This document shows, one piece after another, positions 1-10,687 of a stretch of DNA of 64,000 nt. The stretch covers positions 496,001-560,000 of the forward strand of contig JADJPB010000001.1 of the NCBI GenBank assembly GCA_016713445.1, written 5' to 3'. Within the stretch, counting starts at the first letter, position 1; each line of letters begins with the position of its first letter. The position numbers were made by a program, and so were the translations under genes. This stretch comes from Bacteroidota bacterium. GTDB taxonomy: Bacteria; Bacteroidota; Bacteroidia; AKYH767-A; OLB10. Below the pieces are notes generated by a model. That model saw nothing but the letters and a program-made list of their open reading frames with translations, was not told the origin of the DNA and did no database searches.

Positions 1-1
1 A

Positions 2-1089
2 GATTGGTCGACCTGGCCAAAAGTGATAAAGACCTATGCTGGAGCGATGGTATTCATCATTACTTTTTCTAAATTATTTATCATTTTATTTTTATTAACA
101 GATGATATTTTTAGAGGAGTAAAATGGGCGTATGAAAAAATATTTCCTGGTAAAGAAGCCATAGATCCGTCCGCAATTCCAGCTATTCTCAATAAAGGAA
201 TCTCTCGCTCCGACTTTTTAGTGCGAAGTGGCTTAGTGGTGGCAGCGCTTCCTTTTGTAGGATTGATTTATGGAATGGTAAAGGGAGCTTATGATTATCA
301 AGTAAAAAATATAAAATTGAATTTAGCGAATTTGCCAAAAGCTTTTCACGGATATAAAATCATTCAGATTTCTGATTTGCATGTGGAAGTTTCGTTAGTT
401 CGGAACCGTTAGAAGAAGCGGTGCGCATCATCAATGAACAAAATGCAGATATCATTCTATTCACAGGTGATTTAGTGAATAATCGCTCGGATGAATTGAA
501 TATGCATAAAGCAGCTTTGTCAAAATTAAAAGCAAAGCACGGCGTATTTTCTACTCTGGGGAATCACGACTATGGTGATTATGTACCTTGGGATACAGAG
601 GAGCTGAAGCGTGAAAATTTAGCTGCTTTAATTGCAGGTCATAAAGAGATGGGCTGGAATATCTTGATGGACGAACATCGACATATTGAAAAAGACGGAG
701 AGAGAATTACCCTAATTGGTGTTCAGAATTACAGTATGCATTTACGATTTCCTAAATATGGAAGTTTGCCAAAGGCCACTGAAAATATTCAATACAGTGA
801 TTTCAATATTTTGCTCTCTCACGATCCTAGTCATTGGCGCGGTGAAGTCATCAAAGATTTTCCTGAGATTGATCTCACCTTAGCCGGACATACTCACGGC
901 TTCCAATTCGGCGTCGAACTTCCCAATTTCAAATGGAGTCCAGTACAGTATGTTTACAAAGAATGGGCAGGACTTTACACAGAAGGAAAGCAACAGCTGT
1001 ATGTCAATAGAGGTTTAGGCTTTCTAGGCTATCCTGGGCGGGTTGGGATATTGCCTGAGATTACGGTGCTTGAACTGCACCGGAGTTAA
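2..1089 (+). CDS. Membrane-anchored calcineurin-like metallophosphoesterase, 5' end cut by window edge, frameshifted
   Basis: The reading frame is open from base 2, so the true start lies outside the window. The first part has at least one hydrophobic segment, followed by a basic linker and another hydrophobic stretch. The catalytic domain shows the family's metal ligands in order: SDLH near base 375, GDLVNNR near 465, GNHDYG near 560 and GHTHG near 890. The two halves join if one G is added in the run near base 393 (DLHVGSF reads on into EPLEEAV), so the break looks like a homopolymer error. This arrangement resembles YkuE/YaeI-type phosphodiesterases. The substrate cannot be inferred. The stop codon lies at the start of a heptamer repeat array. 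Confidence 0.85.
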
Positions 1090-1390
1090 TTCAGAATGTA
1101 GAATTAAGAATTCAGTCATGAGGCTTCCAGATCAGAATTACCCCTTACCTATCACCTTTTTTATCTTTTATCTTCCATTTCACAGACCCTCTTTAATTCG
1201 CTCTCGAATACTAACGCTCGTTAACTCTACCTTATTCTGCCGATAACATCTGGAACTTCGTTCTGAATTCTCCTCCTCCTCCTCACGGTAGCTTTCAATA
1301 CATTATTCAGTTTTCTACAAAATCTTCACTTTATTGTAATAATTCTGAATTCTGCATTTATAATTCTGAATTATCCCCTATCTTTATTCT
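1088..1390. repeat. Gene-free spacer with two AATTCAG-type heptamer arrays
   Basis: At 1088-1115 there are four consecutive 7-base units (AATTCAG, AATGTAG, AATTAAG, AATTCAG), beginning inside the stop codon of the preceding gene. At 1341-1372 there are four units of the opposite orientation (AATTCTG type). The DNA between them is pyrimidine-rich and shows no credible gene. The short open frame at 1043-1246 overlaps real coding sequence and this repeat and was not accepted. Confidence 0.8.
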
Positions 1391-3437
1391 ATGAAAAGAC
1401 TTTACATCCTATTAATTTTAATATTTTGCCAGCTCAATGTTTCAGCACAATGGCAGCAGACCAGTGGACCAGGAGGAGGATATATTTCTTCTTTCGCTTC
1501 TAATGGAAATAACCTTTTTGTTGCGACAACTTTAGGCGGTGTTGGATATTATGGAGCCGGAGTTTTCCTTTCGACAAATAATGGTGCTACATGGACACCA
1601 AAAAATGCGGGCTTACTTTGCACTGGTATTTATACTCTATTGACAATCGGCACGTCGATTTTTGCAGGCACCGATAATGGAATTTTCACCACCAATAACA
1701 GTGGTAATTCTTGGAGTCAACTTAGTAATGGAATTCCTTCTACCTATGTAACTTCATTGATTTTAGATGGCGTATCAATTATTGCTGCGACATATGACAG
1801 CGGGATGTTTGTTTCAAACAATAATGGAGTTTCTTGGAGTCCAATAAATATGGGCTTTGCTAATCCAGAAGTGTGGGCATTGGCATCCAACGGATCTGAG
1901 ATTTATGCGGGTGTAAATGGAGTTGGACTATATAAATCAATTGACAATGGTGCTAGTTGGAATCTGTTAAATAATGGAATTTCAAGTTCTAATTTCTCCT
2001 GTATTGCTTTAAATGGACAAGATGTGTTTGTTAGTGCCACAGGAGGTGTTTTTCATTCTAATAATGGAGGTGCGCAATGGAATTCACTTAATTCAGGACT
2101 GACTAGTTTACAAATAAAAACAATTTTTATTAATGGCTCAGATCTATTTGTAGGTACAAATGACTCCGGTTTATTTTATTCGAACAATAATGGGGCTTCA
2201 TGGTCGGCAAGCAATATTGGATTGTTGAACAGTACCATTACTTCGGGAAGCATTCATAATTCTATTCTTTTTGTAGGTTCTGATGGCGGTGGAGTTTACT
2301 CATCTGTAAATGGTGGATTGAATTGGAATCCTTCAAGTGTTGGATTAGTAAATAGTGCTATATCATCTCTTGCTACCGATGGGGTTCATCTTCTTGCTGG
2401 TTCCGAATCAGCAGGTTTGTTTTCCACAAATGACAATGGGGTTACTTGGACAGGTCAAAATAACGGTTTACCAGTTTGTAACATTACACAAGTTTTATAT
2501 GTAGATTCTGTGATGTATTTATCAACTTGGGGAGATGGTATATTTTCTTCTATAGACAGTGGGTATCATGGGCATCATTAAACACAGGATTAAACAACCT
2601 CTATTTAAATACAGTATTGGTAGACGGAGCAAATATTTTGTAGGAACTAATTCTGGAATTTTGCATACTAATGATAACGGAATTACTTGGACTACGATGA
2701 ATTCAGGATTGGGAAGTCCAATAGTCATGACCATGGCAAAAAATGGAACCAGCATATTCGCCGGTACTTATGGCAATGGTGTTTATGTATCGAGCAATAA
2801 TGGAGCTTTTGGTCACTCACCAGTAGTGGATTTTCGCAAGCCGTCGTTTCAAAATTTTATCGCATAACGGATATTTAATTGCTGGAACCTTTGGTGGAGG
2901 GGTATTTACTTCTTCCGACAATGGAGTGAGTTGGACACCAAGCATTGCTACACCGTTTGGTGCTACTTATGACATGGTAGGTTATAATAATTTTCTTTTG
3001 TTGCAACAAGTGGCGGGGTAAAATTATCTAATGACTATGGGTATACTTGGAGTAATGTGTATTCAAATTCACTATTTAGTGCAGTTAGATCTATTGCCAC
3101 TCATGATGGATATCTTTTTGCAGGCACGTGGGATAAAAGTGTATGGAAAACTCTTTTAGCTCCTCTGGTAGGAGAAGATGAACTAACGTTCAATCTCAAC
3201 TTTAACTTGTACCCAAATCCTACAAATAATGTTTTAAATATCGATTTTAAAGGAACCCAAAACCAAGTAAATATAATTACGCTAATGAATGCATATGGTC
3301 AAATTGTTTATTCATCAAGCATAAATTCATCTGCAAAGGAATCCATCGATATTAGCCATTTACCAAGTGGAATGTATTTAGTTCATGTAGAATCGAAAGA
3401 CGGAAGGGCTACTCGTAAATTCATTGTTGAGGATTGA
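1391..3437 (+). CDS. Secreted BNR/sialidase-type beta-propeller protein with T9SS sorting domain, frameshifted
   Basis: The protein begins with a signal peptide ending in NVSAQ, then carries about a dozen repeats of roughly 40-45 residues. Each repeat has the Asp-box-like pattern SxNNGxxW followed by a VGT or AGT strand. The C-terminus (LYPNPTNN, then HLPSGMYLVHV and a basic tail) is a typical T9SS type A sorting domain, so the product should be exported through the outer membrane and anchored at the surface or released. Three single-base shifts, near 2567, 2847 and 3003, break it; the repeat pattern continues smoothly when they are corrected. The ligand or function is unknown; such propellers are common surface proteins in Bacteroidota. 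A near-match promoter box (TATCTTTA) sits four bases before the ATG. Confidence 0.85.
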
Positions 3438-3647
3438 TTCAATTCAGAATTAAGAATGCAGAATTCAGAATTAGTAAATTCTCTCCTAGGTCATCTTGTT
3501 ATTCGCTTCGTAGCGTATCATAGCAATACTTTCAAAAGCAATATTTCAAATTGTGGTTCAAATTAGTTTTTCTCGTGAATTCGGTAGATAAATCCTAGAA
3601 AATAATTCTGCATTCTGAATTCTGCATTCTGAATTATATCTTTGCCC
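3438..3647. repeat. Intergenic heptamer arrays and a small hairpin
   Basis: Bases 3441-3468 hold four AATTCAG-type heptamers directly after a stop codon, and 3604-3631 hold four units of the complementary AATTCTG/CATTCTG type directly before the next gene. A hairpin CGCT-TCGT-AGCG lies at 3504-3515. No coding potential was seen. Confidence 0.75.
3637..3644 (+). promoter_or_regulatory. Candidate Bacteroidota -7 box TATCTTTG
   Basis: The box matches the TAnnTTTG consensus exactly and lies three bases before the ATG at 3648, which would make the transcript leaderless or nearly so. No convincing -33 element was found because the upstream DNA is heptamer repeat. Confidence 0.4.
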
Positions 3648-4350
3648 ATGCTTCCTACACTCTACTTAATTCCATCTTCCTCGGTGCTGAAAATGTAAAT
3701 GATTTTTTGCCCGAAGGCACCTTAACATTATTCGCAACTTAAAACATTTTATTGTTGAAGATTCAAAAACGGCTCGTGCTTTTCTGAAGACATGCAATAT
3801 CGTTTACGCACAAAGCGATTTAAGCGTCGAGGTGCTCGACAAACACGATCCGAATCATAATATAGCTCAATTGATGTTGCCGCTTAAGGAGGGCATTTCT
3901 CTGGGCGTTTTGAGTGAGGCTGGATGTCCAGGGGTAGCGGATCCAGGCGCCTTGGTCGTTGCAGAAGCACATCGAATGGGCGTGAAAGTAGTTCCCTTGG
4001 TTGGACCCTCTTCCCTACTCCTCGCCTTGATGGCATCTGGATTGGAAGGACAGCGTTTTTGTTTTCATGGGTATATCACCATTGATAAAACCGAACGCAT
4101 GAAGAAAATTCAGCGAATGGAAGAAGCCGCAAAATCAAGAAAAGAAACCCAACTTTTTATTGAAACACCCTATCGTAATAATCAAGTGCTATCCGATTTA
4201 CTTCAACATCTTGGAGGTGAAACAAAACTTTGCCTAGCGGTCTCCATCAACACTCCGGATGAAATGATCCGCACATTAAAAGTAAAAGAATGGAAAAACA
4301 ATAAACCCGAGTTGCATAAGTTGCCATGTGTGTTTTTGATTGGAGGATAG
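3648..4350 (+). CDS. RsmI-like tetrapyrrole-methylase-fold rRNA methyltransferase, frameshifted
   Basis: The conserved core is clear: GVLSEAGCPGVADPGA binds S-adenosylmethionine in this fold, followed by VPLVGPSSLLLALMASGL and the FIETPYRNNQVL segment. Related proteins methylate the 2'-hydroxyl of C1402 in 16S rRNA. At about 234 residues the product is shorter than classical RsmI (about 280), as is usual for the Bacteroidota version. The first 60 residues are recoverable only by correcting at least two indels (MLPTLYLIPS, then LPEGTLN, IVEDSKTARAFLK). The ATG at 3648 was chosen because it gives this conserved N-terminus. Assignment to the fold is firm; the exact target position is inferred from the family. 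Confidence 0.8.
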
Positions 4351-4580
4351 TTTCTGTAATTTATATTCTCACCATCATTAAAATTTCGCTTCCGAAAATT
4401 ACATAGCTGCTAGCTTCTGGCTGCAAGATGCAATGTTTGCATTGTCGAAGCATGGAGCCTGCACCACCGTTTTAGATTTAGTATACATGTTCATTCGCCC
4501 AATGAAACACTCAGGCAAGAAGTTCGCGGATTAGCGGATTCGAATTTAGTACATTCGTATCGATTCGTAATTCGTATCCT
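4351..4580. other. Gene-free convergent spacer with repeat fragments
   Basis: The spacer lies between two convergent genes. It holds a TAGCTTC-like fragment near 4412 (GCTAGCTTCTGGCTGC) and a degenerate run of GCGGATTAGCGGATTCG-like words near 4520-4570, the same vocabulary seen in other spacers here. No terminator or RNA gene was recognised. Confidence 0.5.
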
Positions 4581-6252
4581 TTACCCTATTGCTACATTCA
4601 CCTTCTCAATAATCTCTTTCTCAATCTGCACAGCTTCGCTCTCTATTTTTGCAGCTCTTGCTAATATCTTTTCTAAATAAACTTTATCACTAAATCCTGA
4701 AGCATTGATGCGAACATTCATGTGTGCACCCAATACAGCAGTTCTTGCGCAGAGAGCACCTACTCCTGCATCGGTGATGGAATTTGGATTTCCTTTTTCC
4801 ACCATCGCTTTCATGACTTGCATACTTTGAAGTGTCACCTCCATCACTTGAAATGGAATTTCGATGGCAAACTTAGTGGCAGCTTGCACCGCTTCTTTGC
4901 GAATTGCTTTCTCCTCATCAGTCCCTTTTGGCAATTTAAAAGCTTCTAAAATCATATTGAATGCACGCGTATCTTCATCCACCAAATGCATGAGTTGTTT
5001 CTTAAATTGTTGCCCTTTCTCCGCCCAATCGCTGAATTCTTCCCATGAGTCTTCCCATCCTTTTTTAGAGGCACTCAAATTCGCTACCATGGTTCCTAAA
5101 GACACACCCAGCGTTGCTACATAGGCAGAAATGGATCCTCCTCCCGGTGCCGGAGATTCACTCGCCGTTTCATTGGCAAAAGCAACGAGGTTCATATCGA
5201 TGAGTTTCTTATGTTCTGCCTCCAATTGATATTCGATAATTCGCTCTTTAGGATTGAAAGGTCCGAGTTCATCAAGACCCATGGATTTTACAGCAATATG
5301 GATAAGTTCTTCATCGCTGACACCTGCACTTAACTTTTGTTTTTGAGAAAATATCTTCCAGCATCTAACATCGATGAAAGCGGAACTAATCCTACTAACT
5401 CTGATCCGGTAACTCTTTGTCCACGTTTATAAGCACTCTCATAGCACTCTTGGAAAACAATATGCAGTGGGGTTTCCCTGAATTTTGTGATGTTGATAGA
5501 AACCTGCGCAATGCCATATTCATCAATATACCATCCAATCGCTTTTACTCCTTTCAAAGTTCCAGGCGTTCGAATTTCATTTCCTGAAGCATCCAATACT
5601 TTTTTTCCTTTGTCATCCACTTTCACTCTGCCAGCTTCTCGAATATCGAAGGCAACACTGTTTGCGCGTTTTACAGATTTTGTATTGAGGTTAACATTGT
5701 ACGCAATGAGAAATTCACGCGCTCCAATGACTGTAGCGCCAGTTTTGGAAGAAAATATGGCAGGACCATAATCCGGTTTCCATTGTGGTTCATTTATTTT
5801 TTTGAAAAACCCTTCGTATTCACCAGCGCGGATGATGGATAGGTTACTTCTTTCTTTATTCGGTTGAGCTTCTTCATAGAGGTAAACAGGTATGTTTAAT
5901 TTATTCCCTACTCTTTCGGCTAATTTCTTACTCCAAGCCGCTGTTTCTTCCATGCTAATATTTGCAATGGGAATGAATGGACAAACATCGGTTGCACCCA
6001 TGCGAGGATGTTCCCCTTTATGTTTACTCATGTCGATGAGTTGCGCCGCCATCTCGATGCCTTTGAATGCGGCTTCAACAACAGCATCTGGCTCTCCCAC
6101 GAGTGTCATTACGGTACGATTAGTAGCTTTACCTGGATCTACATTCAAAGTTTAACTCGGTCAACAGAGCGGATCGCATCTGCTATTTGCTGTACTATCT
6201 TTTCATCGCGTCCTTCGCTGAAGTTAGGAACACATTCAATAAGTTGTTTCAT
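4581..6252 (-). CDS. ftcD: Bifunctional formimidoyltransferase-cyclodeaminase (frameshifted)
   Basis: The enzyme moves the formimino group of formimidoylglutamate to tetrahydrofolate and then releases ammonia, forming 5,10-methenyl-THF in histidine degradation. The N-terminus MKQLIECVPNFSEGRD is the family signature, followed by the formiminotransferase domain (KHKGEHPRMGATDVCPF). The C-terminal cyclodeaminase domain starts around SPAPGGGSISAYVATLG. Corrected length is about 557 residues, as expected for the fused form. Two breaks, near 6152 and 5335, are both repaired by adding one base to a homopolymer (TTT and AAAAA). It is the last gene of a minus-strand operon with hutG and hutI. Confidence 0.93.
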
Positions 6253-6410
6253 AGAATTTTCATTAGAAGATTTGATCTACGGTCGAAAAAACATGAAAGA
6301 GGCCGCAGATTATCATGATTTATTATGATTGATTTTTTTGATTAACTAAGTTTGTATAGATGAAGACTACTTTTTTTTCCTTGAAATGATCGTGAATTCT
6401 ATTGTAAATA

Positions 6411-7466
6411 TTATATTGGTTGTATTTGATTTCTAGCTTTGATGTAATCACTTACCAGATAAGCAATGAGTTTTCCGGTTTTTAAATCGGTTTTGATATG
6501 TGATAAGATGGGCGCGGCTTCGGCGAGATGGAAATATTTAACATTTGAATGTGAAGCTACCCAATGAACATATTGCCGGGCTTGAATGGTGCTAATTCCA
6601 CTTGACGTTTTTGCACTGGATGGAATGTTCTGAATAATATCGAAATCTAATTCCAGTCCGACGGGAATTCCTTTATTGAATTGCACCGCCTTCATCACAG
6701 CTTCCTGAAATGTAATTTCTTCTCTCACGAAGATCTCTTCAAACCAAGTTGCTTGTAATTTTTTGTTGTGGATGAGATCATCCATCACTTGAGAAATATT
6801 GAAAATCTCATGCAATCCTATAATTGAATAACGTTGTAAATAATCATCATTCACAGCATAACTAAATGCATTTCCACTGTGTCTTCCTTCTAATCTTCTG
6901 AAGTCGCTATGTGCATCGCAATTGATGCAACCTATCTCTTGTTGACCTTTCTCTTTCATCGACCTCGACAACCCCTTCAACAAACCATAGGCGTTATTAT
7001 GTCCGCCACCAATTACGATTGCTTCCTTGCCTGCATCAAAAATGCTTTTTAAAATAGAATTCACTACTTCGTCAATTTCAGAAACCAATTCTCGAGCTCT
7101 CAGCAACATCTCGGTATTCTGAACATCTAAACTTTTCATTTCTTCCATCTCCTTTGAAAAGTCAACATGACCTAAGACAATGAGTTCTTCTCCTGTAAAT
7201 CGAGCATTGCTTTGAATATTGAGCAAGGTACTTAAGGCTGGCTGCCATGCAGAATAAGCTCCTCCTCTTCCAAAATTAGCACGTACTCCTATGTCTTCGG
7301 GCAAACCTAATAAAACATAACGCTCAGGCATATCCGCCAATGCTTGTTGCCAATTGAGTTTTTGATTCCACGAAATAGTCTTTACCTTTTCGCCCAATCG
7401 GATTTCGCCAACACGAGGTCGAGTAATTTCATTGATTCTTAAATGATCATAAACAACTAAATCCAT
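6411..7466 (-). CDS. hutG: Formimidoylglutamase (arginase/ureohydrolase family)
   Basis: The 351-residue protein has the binuclear manganese site of ureohydrolases: GGGHNNAYG, NCDAHSDFR and a divergent third motif, LELDFDI. This Bacteroidota branch next to hutI is generally annotated as formimidoylglutamase, which hydrolyses formimidoylglutamate to glutamate and formamide. It lies 12 bases after hutI and upstream of ftcD, so the operon encodes two different enzymes for the same intermediate. The substrate is inferred from context; an agmatinase-like or other amidinohydrolase role is less likely. Confidence 0.8.
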   Translation of the reverse strand: MDLVVYDHLRINEITRPRVGEIRLGEKVKTISWNQKLNWQQALADMPERYVLLGLPEDIGVRANFGRGGAYSAWQPALSTLLNIQSNARFTGEELIVLGHVDFSKEMEEMKSLDVQNTEMLLRARELVSEIDEVVNSILKSIFDAGKEAIVIGGGHNNAYGLLKGLSRSMKEKGQQEIGCINCDAHSDFRRLEGRHSGNAFSYAVNDDYLQRYSIIGLHEIFNISQVMDDLIHNKKLQATWFEEIFVREEITFQEAVMKAVQFNKGIPVGLELDFDIIQNIPSSAKTSSGISTIQARQYVHWVASHSNVKYFHLAEAAPILSHIKTDLKTGKLIAYLVSDYIKARNQIQPI

Positions 7467-7478
7467 GGTACAATTTGT

Positions 7479-8711
7479 CTATTGAAATTCACCATTTAAC
7501 ATAACCGATTCTATCAAATCACTTCCAAAGGAATACGGCAAGGAAGCCAAGGATGGAATCTTTTTAGTGATAAATAAGTTGGCTTGCTTTCCCTTTACAA
7601 AACTTCCTGCTTGGTCCATCACGCCCATAGCATAGGCGCTGTTGAGCGTGGCGGCATTGATCGCTTCTTCAGGACTCATGCCTAAATACAAACAAGCAAG
7701 CGTACAAACGAATGACATTTTACCACTCGGACTTGATCCCGGATTAAAGTCAGAGGCAAGCGCAACTGGTAAACCTGCATCAATCATTTTACGAGCTGGA
7801 GGATAATGAATCTTCAAAAAGAAAGCAGTACTTGGCAATAACGTTGGCATAGTATCACTATCGAGCAAACATTTAATTTCTTCATCGCCTGTACACTCGA
7901 GATGATCTACCGAAAGCGCATTGTGTTTTACTCCAACTTGAATTCCTCCTGAAAAATCCAATTCATTTGCATGAATTTTTGGACGCAATCCGCGTTTTAC
8001 ACCGGCTTCTAAAATTCGATCCGTTTCTTCAACTGTAAAGAATCCACGATCACAAAAAACGTCGTTGTAATCGGCTAAACCTTCGTCAGCAATCACTGGA
8101 ATTAATCTATTCACTAGTAAATCGATGTACTCCGATCTCTTTTCCTTAAATTCAACAGGCAAGGCATGCGCTCCTAAAAAAGTTGATTTTATGATCAATG
8201 GAGAAGATGCTTTCAATCTTTTTATAACACGAAGCATTTTTAATTCTGCTTCATAAGTGAGTCCGTAACCACTTTTAATTTCGATGGCGCCGGTTCCAAA
8301 ATGAATCACTTCTTCGAGGCGAGCAAAGGCTGCATCATACAACTCCGATTCATCGGTAGCTTGCAAGCGTTTTGCGGAATTTAAAATTCCTCCTCCATTT
8401 CGAGCGATCTCTTCATACGTTTTTCCATGAATACGATCTACGAATTCTGCCTCACGAGATCCTGCGAAAACAACATGCGTATGTGAATCACACCATGAAG
8501 GCAACACGAATTTGCCAGAAGCATCTACTACATCATTTACAGGAGCATGAAACGGCTCATCCATATGCCCTACACCACAAATCTTATCACCTTCAATCAT
8601 GATCCAGCCGTTTTCCATTACCGGCAAATTACGCATTTCTTTTCCGCGCACCACATGACTTCGACCATGTTGCACAATTCCTTTTGCATTTATAATTAAT
8701 ATTCTATTCAT
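7479..8711 (-). CDS. hutI: Imidazolonepropionase
   Basis: This metal-dependent amidohydrolase opens imidazolone propionate to give formimidoylglutamate, the third step of histidine degradation. The 410-residue sequence has the metal-binding SHTHVVFAGSR motif near residue 80, HANELDFSGG near 250, SVDHLE and the ASDFNPGSSPSG loop. Length matches the family. Its start overlaps the end of the upstream membrane-protein gene by eight bases, which supports co-transcription. hutH and hutU, needed for the first two steps, are not in this window. Confidence 0.95.
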   Translation of the reverse strand: MNRILIINAKGIVQHGRSHVVRGKEMRNLPVMENGWIMIEGDKICGVGHMDEPFHAPVNDVVDASGKFVLPSWCDSHTHVVFAGSREAEFVDRIHGKTYEEIARNGGGILNSAKRLQATDESELYDAAFARLEEVIHFGTGAIEIKSGYGLTYEAELKMLRVIKRLKASSPLIIKSTFLGAHALPVEFKEKRSEYIDLLVNRLIPVIADEGLADYNDVFCDRGFFTVEETDRILEAGVKRGLRPKIHANELDFSGGIQVGVKHNALSVDHLECTGDEEIKCLLDSDTMPTLLPSTAFFLKIHYPPARKMIDAGLPVALASDFNPGSSPSGKMSFVCTLACLYLGMSPEEAINAATLNSAYAMGVMDQAGSFVKGKQANLFITKKIPSLASLPYSFGSDLIESVMLNGEFQ

Positions 8712-9060
8712 TTTCTTTTAATCCAAAATGGTTTTTGTCCGAGTAGTCGAATATATCCAACATAAACATACATACAAGCTGCAAATAAGTGAGCGATGGG
8801 TAAGGCTTTCTTACCTCGTTCAAAATAATGAAAACGATGAATAATTGGACGGCGGCTTCAATAAAAAACAAAATGCTTTCTCCACTTCCTACAATAGATT
8901 GAATGCGATGATGAAAAGCGGCAACCAAAATCATCAAGAGTCCAGCTATAAAAAAGAACAGTGGTGATCCATGCGCATGATCCAACTCTCCAATTCCATG
9001 TAGAATCACTACGAATCCCGCTAGAAAGTGAGCAAATTTATAAAGTTTATCGTTCTTCAT
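8704..9060 (-). CDS. Small four-helix membrane protein in the hut operon
   Basis: The 118-residue protein has about four hydrophobic segments and a His/Asp-containing loop after the first (HGIGELDHAHG), and no recognised domain. It overlaps hutI by eight bases and starts 14 bases after the stop of the glycosylase gene, so it belongs to the same transcription unit. A role in histidine uptake cannot be claimed, because it lacks the size of any known transporter. Confidence 0.7.
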   Translation of the reverse strand: MKNDKLYKFAHFLAGFVVILHGIGELDHAHGSPLFFFIAGLLMILVAAFHHRIQSIVGSGESILFFIEAAVQLFIVFIILNEVRKPYPSLTYLQLVCMFMLDIFDYSDKNHFGLKENE

Positions 9061-9073
9061 TGAAGAGTCAAAA

Positions 9074-9781
9074 CTAACTTATTTCGAGGATATTTTTTAT
9101 TGAAGTCAGAGTAGAAATGTATTTATTTATGAACTTTTCTTTTTCTTTTCTTTTGTATTGAAGTACAAAGCGAGGATGCGGTAATGGAATGATTTGATCG
9201 AACCATTTCATTTGGTCGTTTAATCGCTTGAAATACTTATAGTTTTGGCCTTCTCCCAAACAGATTGCGATTTCTGTGTGCGCTCCCATTCGAACTTGCT
9301 GATTCATTTTTTCAACAATATAGGGACTTACTCTTTTTTCAAGAAGTGGAATATCATAATAATTCAAATTTTTTCCATCCATCATAAATCCCAAAGGACA
9401 AATCGAGGAAAGGAAAAAATGCTTTGTGAATTTTTCGATTCCTCCAAACTTTTGAAAAACTTCATGAATAAACTGAGAACTTAACTCCGCCTTCAGTGCG
9501 AAAGGATGATCGATTTTAGCATCATTTAACAAGTTCACCGGATCGGTGAAAGAAATACCAGTGACGCCCGCTCCCATTCTACCTGGATTGATTCCGAATA
9601 AAAAAACGCGCTTCCCGATAGAGGAATAATACTTATTGTAGTATTTATTCACAACAGTTTGGGTGGGGAGGTCTAAGTAAGGATTCAAAACAGACACTCC
9701 TCGTGGGCATTTGAAGTCAGGTTCCAGACTCAAAAGGAATTGGATGACTTCTTTTCCAAATGCATTATTTTTCTTCGACAT
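9074..9781 (-). CDS. SMUG2-like uracil-DNA glycosylase family protein (DUF4918)
   Basis: The sequence carries the SMUG-type motif I, FGINPGRMGAGVTGISF, corresponding to GMNPGP in SMUG1, and a late motif HPRF corresponding to the HPS loop. This supports a DNA base-excision glycosylase of the Bacteroidota SMUG2/DUF4918 branch. The ATG at 9781 (MSKKNNAFG) is preferred over the TTG upstream. It is the first gene of the run that continues into the hut genes and is divergent from prmA, sharing a spacer of about 60 bases. The link to histidine degradation is probably positional only. Confidence 0.8.
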   Translation of the reverse strand: MSKKNNAFGKEVIQFLLSLEPDFKCPRGVSVLNPYLDLPTQTVVNKYYNKYYSSIGKRVFLFGINPGRMGAGVTGISFTDPVNLLNDAKIDHPFALKAELSSQFIHEVFQKFGGIEKFTKHFFLSSICPLGFMMDGKNLNYYDIPLLEKRVSPYIVEKMNQQVRMGAHTEIAICLGEGQNYKYFKRLNDQMKWFDQIIPLPHPRFVLQYKRKEKEKFINKYISTLTSIKNILEIS

Positions 9782-9841
9782 GTTAATAAACAATCAGCGT
9801 TTTAATCAATCCTTAGCAGACAAAAATTTATTTTTAGCCCA

Positions 9842-10687
9842 ATGGAATATATTGAATTAGATATCAAAATTAGTCCTTTGGATCCATTTAGGGAGTATAT
9901 GTCTTACCATTTGGCGGAAATAGGATTTGAAATGTTCACGGAAACGGAAAACGGTTTATTGGCTTATTCGCCATCGGATGCTTACAATGAATCAAGTGTA
10001 GATCAAATTTTCAAGGATGGTATCGAGTTAGGTTGTGAAGCGAGTTTCTCCTCTAAAATTATTCCATGGCAAAACTGGAATGAAGAGTGGGAAAAAGCCT
10101 ATCAACCAGAAGTAATTGCCGGTAAAATATATGTACGTGCTGATTTTCATCCAGAGAACCCCGGCTACCCATTAGAAATTATTATTCAACCCCGAATGGC
10201 ATTTGGAACAGGACACCACCCTACTGCTTCACAAGTGATGGAAATGATGTTGAAGATGGATTTTAAAGGAAAAAGAATTATTGACATGGGTTGCGGTACG
10301 GGTATTCTTGCCGTCTTGGCCATGAAATTGGGTGCAGAGCATGCCATAGCCATAGACAACGATGCCAATGCTGTTGAGAATTCTGTCGACAATGTACTAA
10401 AAAACTCCTGTAAAAATATTGAAGTCTTTGAGGGTGAAGCTGTGGGATTAAAGGGTTTAAAGTGCGATATCTTCATCGCAAACATCAACCGAAATATTAT
10501 TTTAAATGATCTTGCGTTGTATAAAGAAACCATGACGAATGGTGGAGAGCTTATCACGAGTGGATATTATCTTCAGGATTTAACCATCATCACTAAGAAA
10601 GCCAAAGAATTTGGATTTGAATTTATTGAAAATACAGTACAGAATGATTGGTGCTGTGCAAGGTTTCTATTAGCTTCTAGCTTCTAG
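9842..10687 (+). CDS. prmA: Ribosomal protein L11 methyltransferase
   Basis: The protein trimethylates ribosomal protein L11. It has the PrmA N-terminal domain, including IIPWQNWNEEWEKAY, then the S-adenosylmethionine site IDMGCGTGILAVLAMKLGA and the FIANINRNI motif, with family-typical length of 281 residues. The last few residues (ASSF) and the stop codon are encoded inside a TAGCTTC heptamer array, so the extreme C-terminus may have changed with array length. A near-match to the -7 box (TATTTTTA) lies just before the ATG. Confidence 0.95.
   Translation: MEYIELDIKISPLDPFREYMSYHLAEIGFEMFTETENGLLAYSPSDAYNESSVDQIFKDGIELGCEASFSSKIIPWQNWNEEWEKAYQPEVIAGKIYVRADFHPENPGYPLEIIIQPRMAFGTGHHPTASQVMEMMLKMDFKGKRIIDMGCGTGILAVLAMKLGAEHAIAIDNDANAVENSVDNVLKNSCKNIEVFEGEAVGLKGLKCDIFIANINRNIILNDLALYKETMTNGGELITSGYYLQDLTIITKKAKEFGFEFIENTVQNDWCCARFLLASSF

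Noticed and set aside
1043..1246. Open frame of 67 codons
   Set aside because: It overlaps the end of the phosphoesterase in another frame and continues through heptamer repeat; composition is not protein-like.
8372..8602. Plus-strand open frame within hutI
   Set aside because: It is antisense to a well-conserved gene and shows no independent evidence.
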